The notes beneath the pieces were generated by a model that saw nothing but the letters and a program-made list of their open reading frames with translations, made no database searches and had not been told where the DNA came from. 5,989 bases of DNA from Nitrospirota bacterium (lineage in GTDB: Bacteria > Nitrospirota > UBA9217), in contig JAFNGD010000339.1 of assembly GCA_017885365.1 (NCBI GenBank), forward strand, positions 1-5,989, read 5' to 3'. Of this stretch, positions 1 through 4,720 are shown in pieces. How positions within the stretch are numbered: the first letter of the stretch is position 1; every line of letters begins with the position of its first letter. The translations under genes and the position numbers were made by a program.

Positions 1-137
1 CGGTGGCGGTTCTTGAAGTCCGACTGGCCCGCGTCGCGCATCCCCACCGAGGTGAGGCAGGCGCCCTTCAGGCCGCGGACCGCCTTCACGATCTCCCTAG
101 GCGACATGCCGGGTTTTACGAATATGTTATTCCCCAT
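1..137 (-). CDS. pycB: Carboxyltransferase subunit, PycB-like, N-terminal fragment (cut by window edge)
   Basis: Only the first 45 codons are present; the gene runs off the left edge. The ATG is preceded by an AGAGG ribosome site five bases upstream. Residues 10-45 align with the entry to the pyruvate carboxylase CT domain: a Gly-x-x-Pro...Ala-Val-Arg helix (residues 10-21) followed by MRDAGQS (33-39), which matches the family RDAHQS block. The Arg and Asp (metal and substrate binding) and the Gln are kept. The usual His is Gly, and the following LLATR is replaced by DFKNR. In the family this domain moves CO2 from carboxybiotin to pyruvate, and two-subunit enzymes usually carry the biotin domain at the C-terminus of this subunit; neither can be checked here. 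The biotin carboxylase gene upstream in the same direction supports the call. The true acceptor could be another 2-oxoacid or an acyl-CoA-type substrate. PycB is likely, not certain. Confidence 0.62.
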   Translation of the reverse strand, partial: MGNNIFVKPGMSPREIVKAVRGLKGACLTSVGMRDAGQSDFKNRH

Positions 138-162
138 CGTTTCCTCTTGCTATCCATTGGTA

Positions 163-210
163 ACCACGGATGAACGCGGTATGACGACACCACGGATTCT
201 AACCACAGAG
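163..210. repeat. Short CCAC direct repeats in the spacer upstream of the carboxyltransferase gene
   Basis: ACCACGGAT occurs at 163-171 and again at 189-197, and is followed at once by the related ACCACAGAG at 202-210. They sit in the 114-base gap between the carbonic anhydrase stop and the carboxyltransferase start. No clear promoter or terminator was seen in this gap. The repeats look like decayed units of the same family as the neighbouring CACAGAG element. Confidence 0.5.
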
Positions 211-243
211 ACACAGAGCATACAGAGAACAGCGCAGCTTTGT
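203..243. repeat. Dispersed CCACAGAG/CACAGAG element, copy A
   Basis: A 41-base stretch built from CACAGAG-like units (CCACAGAG, CACAGAG, ACAGAG). It aligns without gaps to 4623-4663 at 31 of 41 positions. Both copies lie in spacers between minus-strand genes and in the same orientation, about 20-30 bases from a pyrimidine-rich tract on the plus strand. CACAGAG-rich intergenic repeats of this look are, from memory, common in many GC-rich anaerobe genomes, but no function is known to me. Confidence 0.6.
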
Positions 244-251
244 ACTTTCCC

Positions 252-866
252 TTAGCCACTCGCCTTCTGTCTCCTGACTTCTAGCTCCTGTCTCCTGTCC
301 TTTGTTCGGGTCACCTTCAGGTCCTTTATGAGCCCGTCGGCGATCGAGTAGATCCAGCCGTGAATATAGAGCTTTCTGCCGCGGTCCCATGCTTTCTGGA
401 CGATCGTGTTATGCGCCAGGTTCTCGACCTGCTGTTTGACGTTCAGCTCGCACATCTCATTGAGCGTGATCCGCTTGTGCTTCCTCGCGAAGATCTGCAC
501 GCTCTCGAGCCAGTGTTCCAGCACGCCGGTGGTGGCGTTCTTCTTGACGGCCGCGATGCCGCCGCATCCGTAATGACCGCACACGATGATGTGCCTGACC
601 TTCAGGACCTCGACGGCATACTGCAGCACACACATCAGGTTCATGTCCGTATTAATGACCTGATTGGAGATGTTCCGGTGGACAAAGACCTCGCCCGGCA
701 GCAGTCCCGTGATCTGGTTCGCCGGTACGCGGCTGTCGGAACATCCGATCCACAGGTACTTGGGCCGCTGCTGCCTCTTGAGCTTCGCGAAGAACCCCGG
801 GCTTTCGAGCTCTACCCGCCGGGCCCACTCCCGGTTGTTGTTCAGCAGTCTGGCGATCTCTTTCAT
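252..866 (-). CDS. can: Beta-carbonic anhydrase (Can type)
   Basis: Interconverts CO2 and bicarbonate in the cytoplasm. Counting from the chosen ATG, the zinc ligands fall at C42, D44 (in CSDSR), H98 and C101 (in HYGCGG), the same numbers as in E. coli Can. The Asp44-Arg46 pair and the HGWIYSIADG block near the end are also present. This match decides the start: an in-frame GTG at 923 would add 19 residues the family lacks. Neither start has a strong ribosome site (GGAA abuts the ATG). The protein is 204 residues, against 220 in E. coli. After the VTRT block the last 16 residues (KDRRQ...KASG) do not resemble the family and are encoded by a repeat. The gene lies 75 bases after the biotin carboxylase stop, same strand, and before the carboxyltransferase gene, so it probably supplies bicarbonate to that enzyme. 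Confidence 0.93.
   Translation of the reverse strand: MKEIARLLNNNREWARRVELESPGFFAKLKRQQRPKYLWIGCSDSRVPANQITGLLPGEVFVHRNISNQVINTDMNLMCVLQYAVEVLKVRHIIVCGHYGCGGIAAVKKNATTGVLEHWLESVQIFARKHKRITLNEMCELNVKQQVENLAHNTIVQKAWDRGRKLYIHGWIYSIADGLIKDLKVTRTKDRRQELEVRRQKASG
265..300. repeat. CTGTCTCCTG tract that encodes the carbonic anhydrase tail
   Basis: CTGTCTCCTG is repeated exactly at 267-276 and 288-297, a 21-base period, within a pyrimidine-rich tract. On the coding (minus) strand this reads as CAGGAGACAG units. Because 21 is seven codons, the repeat gives a protein repeat, RRQ...RRQ, at the end of the overlapping carbonic anhydrase. It looks like an intergenic repeat that the gene has run into. Confidence 0.65.
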
Positions 867-903
867 TTCCGGTTTAAGCCCAGCGGCCTTTTGGGCCGCG
901 CTG

Positions 904-929
904 ACAAGCCTGCAAGCTTGCACGCCTGT
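904..929 (-). other. Inverted repeat between the biotin carboxylase and carbonic anhydrase genes
   Basis: A 12-base perfect palindrome, TGCAAGCTTGCA (911-922), lies inside a longer inverted repeat whose 13-base arms match at 11 positions. In the minus-strand message it could form a hairpin of about 11 pairs, with one G-U and one mismatch, around an AGCU loop. It falls in the 75-base gap before the carbonic anhydrase ATG. There is no U-run, so it is not a terminator. It could be an intercistronic RNA stabiliser, a processing site or a protein-binding palindrome; which one is not shown. Confidence 0.45.
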
Positions 930-941
930 CGGCTGGCCTCA

Positions 942-2402
942 TCACATCCACTTCTGCGGCCCCAGGGCCGATATCTCCGCGACGTAGCGCGCGATCTTGA
1001 GGATCTCGTCCTCGCTGTTGACATCACTGAACATGGAGATCAGCTCGTCCATGTGCTCCTCGATGAACCGCGTGGAGAACTCGCCGGAGATGAACGACGG
1101 GTGGCGGATGATGCTGAGCAGGAGCGGCTGGAGCGTCTTGATGCCTTCGACGCGGAGGTTCCTGCCCAGGCAGCGGTCCATGACCCTGATGGCGTTGCTC
1201 CGGTCCGCGCCGGCCGTCATGAGCAGCATGAAGAGCGAGTCATAGTACGGCGGAATGTCCCCGCCCTCGTACACGCCCGAGGCCACGCGCACGTTCGGGC
1301 CCATGGGGATCTGGAGCCTGCTGATCTTTCCGAAGGAGGGGCTGAAGGTCTTCGGGTCCTCGGCGTTCAGCCGGACCTCGAGGGCCCAGCGGTTCGGCCG
1401 GATGTCGGCCTGTTTGAACGGCAGTTTCTTACCCAGCGCCGTGTCGATCATGATGCCGACGATGTCGAGGCCGGTGATGAGCTCCGTGATGCCGTGCTCC
1501 ACCTGGAGCCGGGTGTTCACCTCGAGGAAGTAGAACTTCCGCGTCGCCGAGTCGAAGATGTACTCCACCGTGCCCGCGGTGACGTAGCCGATCTCGCGCA
1601 TGAGCTGCGCGGCGGTGGAGCAGATCTCTTCGCGGAGCTTTTCATCGAGGCTGGGCGACGGCGCCTCCTCGATGATCTTCTGGTTCCGCCGCTGGAGCGT
1701 GCATTCGCGCTCGTAGAGGTGCCTCACGTTCCCGTGGCTGTCGGCCACGATCTGCACCTCGATGTGCCGGCCCCGCTCGATGTACTTCTCCACCAGGATA
1801 GTCTCGTCGCCGAAGGACTTCTTCGCCTCGGACCGGGCCTGGGCAAGGGCCAGGGCGATGTCCTCGGCACGGTCAACCTTGATCATGCCCTTGCCGCCGC
1901 CGCCCGCCGAGGCCTTGATGATGATGGGGAAGGTGACCTTTTCGTCCGCCATCCATTTCGTGATCTGCGCCCCGTCGGTGACGTTGCTGACGCCCGGGAT
2001 GACGGGCACGCCTGCCTTGCGCGCCAGTTGCTTTGCCTGGATCTTGTCCCCCATGAGGTGGATGACCTGGGGCGGCGGGCCGATCCAGAGAAGGCCCGCG
2101 TCGATCACCTTCTTTGCAAAGGACTCGTTCTCGGCCAGGAAGCCCCAGCCGGGATGGATGGCGTCGGACCCGCTCCGGAGCGCCGCGTCGATCATCCGGT
2201 CCATATTGAGGTACGATTCGACCGGCGGCGCAGCGCCGATATGGACAGCTTCATCGGCCATGAACACGTGATGGGCCAGGCGGTCCGGATCGCTGTAGAC
2301 AGCAGTCGTCAGAATGCTCCGGTCGCGGCAGGTGTGCATGACCCGCACCGCCGGGACTCCCCGGTTCGCGACCAGCACCTTGTTGATCTTCTTCTCCATC
2401 AT
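942..2402 (-). CDS. pycA: Biotin carboxylase subunit (PycA-like) of a two-subunit carboxylase
   Basis: ATP-dependent carboxylation of biotin on a carrier domain, using bicarbonate. The 486 residues cover the N-terminal biotin carboxylase domain (5-115), the ATP-grasp domain (about 116-310) and the C-terminal domain (338-445); there is no biotin domain. Visible key residues, with E. coli AccC equivalents: K120 (116), K163 (159), the glycine loop 167-173, H213 (209), Q237 (233), K242 (238), E280 (276), E294, N296, R298 and E302 of the ExNxRxQVE block (288-296), R344 (338). N240 replaces His236, as in propionyl-CoA carboxylases. The tail, RFIEEH (445-450) and ARYVAEISALGP (471-482), resembles the stretch after this domain in pyruvate carboxylase, which favours PycA over AccC. 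Unusual: ANRGVPA for ANRGEIA, HPGWG for HPGYG, EHGITE for EHPVTE. The gene starts 15 bases after the membrane-protein stop. Specificity is inferred from context. Confidence 0.88.
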   Translation of the reverse strand: MMEKKINKVLVANRGVPAVRVMHTCRDRSILTTAVYSDPDRLAHHVFMADEAVHIGAAPPVESYLNMDRMIDAALRSGSDAIHPGWGFLAENESFAKKVIDAGLLWIGPPPQVIHLMGDKIQAKQLARKAGVPVIPGVSNVTDGAQITKWMADEKVTFPIIIKASAGGGGKGMIKVDRAEDIALALAQARSEAKKSFGDETILVEKYIERGRHIEVQIVADSHGNVRHLYERECTLQRRNQKIIEEAPSPSLDEKLREEICSTAAQLMREIGYVTAGTVEYIFDSATRKFYFLEVNTRLQVEHGITELITGLDIVGIMIDTALGKKLPFKQADIRPNRWALEVRLNAEDPKTFSPSFGKISRLQIPMGPNVRVASGVYEGGDIPPYYDSLFMLLMTAGADRSNAIRVMDRCLGRNLRVEGIKTLQPLLLSIIRHPSFISGEFSTRFIEEHMDELISMFSDVNSEDEILKIARYVAEISALGPQKWM

Positions 2403-2407
2403 CCGTG

Positions 2408-2412
2408 CTCCT
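2408..2412 (-). promoter_or_regulatory. Ribosome binding site of the biotin carboxylase gene
   Basis: AGGAG on the minus strand. Two consecutive ATG codons follow, 5 and 8 bases away (first bases at 2402 and 2399). The second has the more usual spacing, so the protein may start one residue later. The site lies within the 15-base gap after the membrane-protein stop, which points to one shared transcript. Confidence 0.75.
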
Positions 2413-2417
2413 TTTGC

Positions 2418-2870
2418 CTATTCCTTTTCCCCGAAGCGGCTGAAGGCGATCAGCATTGCGGCTACCACGGCCGCTGCCAGACCGAGGAGCAGGGTCCCCT
2501 GCGGGTCCTTCCATTCCACGAGATGCTCCAGGAAGGCCACTGCCATCATCAGGATCATGACGCTAGAGAGCTTCGTCTTGAGGTCGTGGAGGTTATGGAC
2601 CGTCAGCCATGCCGGCATCGTGACGTCCTCGATGAACAGCTCGTAGAGCCCGATCGAGAAGATGAGCAGAGCCGTCGCGATCAAGAACGAGTCCATCAGG
2701 GCGATGAGCTCCACCGACGCCGTAACATCCTTCCCGAGAGAGAAGGCCAGGTGCCTGACGACGACCACGGTCTTGACCGCCCCCCAGAGGAATGCGGCGA
2801 GCGAGGCGAGCAGTGAGGACACCACGGCGATCAGGACCAGGTACACGCTTTTTTCGAGCAATTTCTTCAT
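2418..2870 (-). CDS. UPF0114 (YqhA-type) small integral membrane protein
   Basis: 150 residues with four likely membrane helices (about 9-30, 54-76, 100-119, 124-144). The pattern of an Asp inside helix 2 (LIALMDSFLIATALLIFSIG), then a loop with the LHDLKTKLSSV block (94-104), then a third helix ending in FLEHLVEW, matches the UPF0114/YqhA family (Pfam PF03350), usually about 165 residues. The family has no firmly established function that I know of. The ATG at 2870 is chosen because MKKLLEKSVY matches the family's usual opening; an in-frame ATG at 2891 is possible. The frame stays open to 3011, but the promoter just upstream excludes those earlier starts. Ribosome site weak (GGAG, 12 bases away). 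As first gene of the carboxylase cluster it may handle a substrate, an anion or membrane attachment; all three are guesses. Confidence 0.82.
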   Translation of the reverse strand: MKKLLEKSVYLVLIAVVSSLLASLAAFLWGAVKTVVVVRHLAFSLGKDVTASVELIALMDSFLIATALLIFSIGLYELFIEDVTMPAWLTVHNLHDLKTKLSSVMILMMAVAFLEHLVEWKDPQGTLLLGLAAAVVAAMLIAFSRFGEKE

Positions 2871-2923
2871 GGCAGCGGCCGTCTCCGGCATCGTGCGGCG
2901 GCGTTTGGGAAAAAGTACCGTAG

Positions 2924-2952
2924 AAAATACCATTATTCTCTGCAGTTGTAAA
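2924..2952 (-). promoter_or_regulatory. Sigma70-type promoter of the carboxylase cluster
   Basis: On the minus strand: TTTACA (-35, at 2947-2952), a 17-base spacer, then TATTTT (-10, at 2924-2929) preceded by TGG, an extended -10. Initiation is expected near 2917, leaving a leader of about 47 bases before the ATG at 2870. The -35 has one mismatch and the -10 two. Position and spacing fit the first gene of the cluster well. Confidence 0.65.
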
Positions 2953-2966
2953 GAGCGGTTTTTTCC

Positions 2967-2974
2967 GGGCGCCC
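2967..2974. promoter_or_regulatory. GGGCGCCC palindrome midway between divergent promoters (possible operator)
   Basis: A perfect 8-base palindrome, 14 bases from the left-facing -35 box and 17 from the right-facing one. Its near-central position would suit a regulator acting on both promoters. Such short GC palindromes also arise by chance in DNA of this composition. Confidence 0.2.
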
Positions 2975-2991
2975 TCCTCCGCAGATTCGTG

Positions 2992-3019
2992 TTCACATTG
3001 CCCGGCGGCATGGTATAAT
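2992..3019 (+). promoter_or_regulatory. Sigma70-type promoter of the secreted-protein gene
   Basis: TTCACA (-35, 2992-2997; one mismatch), a 16-base spacer, and a perfect TATAAT (3014-3019) preceded by TGG, an extended -10. Initiation near 3026 gives a leader of about 55 bases. This is the best promoter match in the window and suggests strong constitutive expression unless repressed. Confidence 0.78.
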
Positions 3020-3081
3020 GACGCTGTTTTGAAGCAGACCATTGTTGCTCATTTTATTATCTTGATGAGGGGGACCGATCG

Positions 3082-3648
3082 ATGAAGCGTGCATGGCTGA
3101 CCCTCGGCGCCGTCCTTGCGATGACACTGCTGATCACGGGAGCGGGTTGGGCTGAGGTATCCAAAGATGAAAAGAATCTCGAACGGGAGGTCAAGCGGGT
3201 GAACGACGCCGCTGCGAAGCCCGGCGGCGAAAAAGCCGTGTCCAAACGGCTCATTGCCGACCTGAAAGCAACAGAGCAGCAGGTCCAGTCGCTCCGGGAC
3301 CGGAAGCTGGACCATGGCGAAATCGCCATCGTCCTGTCGCTCGCGCAAGCGCTGCCCAGCGGTGCCACGGATGCCAACGTGCAGAAGGTCCTGTCCCTGC
3401 GCCAGGGCCCGCCGGCCGCCGGATGGGGCGATGTGGCCCGTCAGCTCGGCACGAAGCTGGGTAAGACCGTGAGCCAGCTGCGAAGATTGGCCAACAACGC
3501 CAACCGGGAGATCAAGAATGACCACGCCCGGGGAGACACGGCCCCGAAAGGCGCTCAAGCGGAGCAGCAGATGCAGCAGACACCCGTGACGCCGAACACC
3601 TATCCCGGCGAAGGAAGGTCGCTGCCGCAGGGGAGCGGCGCCCGCTAG
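3082..3648 (+). CDS. Secreted or periplasmic helical protein of unknown function
   Basis: 188 residues. Residues 1-24 form a standard Sec signal peptide: MKRAW, a hydrophobic core, then cleavage after Gly-Trp-Ala before EVSKDEK. No lipobox cysteine is seen, and the mature part has no cysteine at all. The mature protein (about 164 residues) has a charged, probably helical N-terminal half (25-75). A compact module follows (79-135): GEIAIVLSLAQAL, then a GWGDVARQLGTKLGKTVSQLRR block (114-135). A Gln/Pro-rich, probably disordered tail closes it (145-188). Similar GWGxIAxxLGxxLG modules occur, from memory, in secreted proteins of Geobacter-like bacteria, without known function. Start supported by GAGGGGG eight bases upstream and the promoter before it. 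It stands alone as a single-gene unit, divergent from the carboxylase cluster and closed by a terminator. Confidence 0.85.
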   Translation: MKRAWLTLGAVLAMTLLITGAGWAEVSKDEKNLEREVKRVNDAAAKPGGEKAVSKRLIADLKATEQQVQSLRDRKLDHGEIAIVLSLAQALPSGATDANVQKVLSLRQGPPAAGWGDVARQLGTKLGKTVSQLRRLANNANREIKNDHARGDTAPKGAQAEQQMQQTPVTPNTYPGEGRSLPQGSGAR

Positions 3649-3664
3649 TCAGCCGTCTTTAACG

Positions 3665-3712
3665 AAAAGACCATGCTCACCGGTGACCGATCGGAAGGCA
3701 TGGTCTTTTTTT
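3665..3712. terminator. Intrinsic terminator, probably shared by convergent genes
   Basis: A 12-base perfect stem (AAAAGACCATGC at 3665-3676 with its complement at 3698-3709) runs into seven T residues (3706-3712) on the plus strand. It starts 17 bases after the secreted-protein stop. For minus-strand transcripts from the nuclease-like gene, which stops at 3731, the same stem is followed by TCTTTTCGTT, a weaker U-tract, so bidirectional use is plausible. The loop is itself made of two adjacent palindromes, TCACCGGTGA (3677-3686) and CCGATCGG (3687-3694). Confidence 0.9.
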
Positions 3713-3730
3713 CGCCCGCACACGCCGCCG

Positions 3731-4576
3731 TTATCGGAAGGCGCTCCGGAAATATCTGTTCACGACCTTTTCCAGGTTCCCGATGATGCTCTCCTTGGCG
3801 TTCACGATGAAGATGCGGTCCCGGATGGTAAAGAGCTCCCGCTCGACCCTGACCACGGGCGGAGGATCATCGCTCCGCTTCCCCAGCTCCTGCTCGAACA
3901 TGGGCACGAGCTTGTCCTTCATCCGGAGCTCCGTGTCCATCAGGAAGATCGACAGCTCCGGACCCAGGTCCTGGACGCGGTCCAGGAACGCCGCGATCTC
4001 GCTGTCCGTTACCTGCTTGGGAGGCGAGGATTTCACCTCCACGTACAGGAGCGAGCCGTCCAGCTTCGCCAGCACGTCGTAATCCCCGCCCACCTTTGGC
4101 CGCCGGAACTTCACGCTCCAGAGCGCCTCTGCCCCGAACTCCCGCTTGAGCAGCTCAGCCACATACCACTCCAGCGTCGGCCCGAAGCTCGTGACCGGCC
4201 TGCGCGACAGGGAGTAGCCGACCGCCCCTTTTTCGGCCAGCCTGATGTCCTGCAGGTACTGGATGTATCCCCGGATGACCCGGGCGGTCGAGTATCGGGC
4301 CAGTTGCTCGACCGTGAACCGGTCCTGATGCTTGATCACATCGCGGAGGAAGAGGCGGAAGGAATACTTGTGCAGCGTCGTGTAAAAGATATCGCGGAAG
4401 GGCTCGTCGGGGACCAGCAGATCGTCGGGAGGCTCCTTCTTGTAGATCCGGAAGCCCCGGCGCCTGAGCAGCAGGTCGAGGGACGGGGTGAGGAGGTTCA
4501 GCGTCCTGCGCAGCCGCTTCACCTCATCGCGGAGAAGCGCCAGCTCCTCTAACTCATGGTCATCGAGCATTGCCAT
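3731..4576 (-). CDS. Uncharacterised protein: coiled coil, winged helix and PD-(D/E)XK nuclease-like domain
   Basis: 281 residues; no named family recognised. Residues 5-28 are a charged coiled-coil-like helix. Residues 69-124 read as a winged helix: helix 69-83, TVEQLARYS (88-96), recognition-like helix 97-110, then a wing ending in VGYSLSRR. Residues 130-230 carry a PD-(D/E)XK-type core: E136 in FGPTLEWYVAELL, GGDYDVLA with D165 and D167, and LLYVEVKSSPP with E180 and K182. With E136 as the extra helix-1 glutamate, the active-site set looks complete, so the domain may cut nucleic acid. The motif is also shared by enzymes with other roles, such as Holliday junction resolvases. No methyltransferase or helicase lies beside it. 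The ATG at 4576 has only a weak GAGA site; a second ATG two codons later is possible. It converges with the secreted-protein gene. Confidence 0.75.
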   Translation of the reverse strand: MAMLDDHELEELALLRDEVKRLRRTLNLLTPSLDLLLRRRGFRIYKKEPPDDLLVPDEPFRDIFYTTLHKYSFRLFLRDVIKHQDRFTVEQLARYSTARVIRGYIQYLQDIRLAEKGAVGYSLSRRPVTSFGPTLEWYVAELLKREFGAEALWSVKFRRPKVGGDYDVLAKLDGSLLYVEVKSSPPKQVTDSEIAAFLDRVQDLGPELSIFLMDTELRMKDKLVPMFEQELGKRSDDPPPVVRVERELFTIRDRIFIVNAKESIIGNLEKVVNRYFRSAFR

Positions 4577-4622
4577 GGCGTGATGTTCTCAAGAGAGCAA
4601 GAGCATCGATAAAATCTTTTTG

Positions 4623-4663
4623 CCACAAAAGCACAGAGGACACAGAGAGCGGCTGAGCTCTGT
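4623..4663. repeat. Dispersed CCACAGAG/CACAGAG element, copy B
   Basis: Matches copy A (203-243) at 31 of 41 positions with no gaps. It lies in the 144-base spacer between the DUF438 gene stop and the nuclease-like gene start. The rest of that spacer holds GTTAACGGTTACC at 4664-4676 and a pyrimidine-rich, CCCC-containing tract (about 4687-4720). Copy A has the same layout, CACAGAG part followed by a pyrimidine tract. No convincing promoter or terminator was seen in the spacer. Confidence 0.6.
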
Positions 4664-4720
4664 CGTTAACGGTTACCGCTTTGAGTCTTGCTACTTGACC
4701 CCGGACCCTTGCCCCTGCTT

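Noticed and set aside
160..300. The spaced CCAC and CTCC repeats as a CRISPR array
   Set aside because: Units are 7-10 bases, irregularly spaced and imperfect; there are no 25-40 base repeats with unique spacers and no cas genes.
867..923. GTG at 923 as the start of the carbonic anhydrase
   Set aside because: It would add 19 residues. Starting at 866 puts all four active-site residues at the same numbers as in E. coli Can.
360..2816. An 818-codon open frame on the plus strand across the carbonic anhydrase and biotin carboxylase genes
   Set aside because: Antisense to genes with clear catalytic motifs. The translation is rich in Arg, Asp, His, Leu and Val with no recognisable domain. Long antisense frames are expected opposite GC-rich coding DNA.
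2871..3011. Start of the UPF0114 protein upstream of 2870, as far as 3011
   Set aside because: The extra residues are basic and unlike the family, and codons upstream of about 2917 precede the predicted transcription start.
3049..3558. A 169-codon minus-strand frame opposite the secreted-protein gene
   Set aside because: The plus-strand gene has promoter, ribosome site, signal peptide and terminator; the antisense frame has none of these.
3683..4552. A 289-codon plus-strand frame opposite the nuclease-like gene
   Set aside because: It begins inside the terminator and mirrors a minus-strand gene with ordered domain motifs; its composition is of the antisense type.
4577..4720. Promoter for the nuclease-like gene (TTGTGG near 4619-4625 with A/T-rich DNA after it)
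   Set aside because: No -10 box at a 16-18 base spacing was found, and the TTGTGG belongs to the dispersed repeat.
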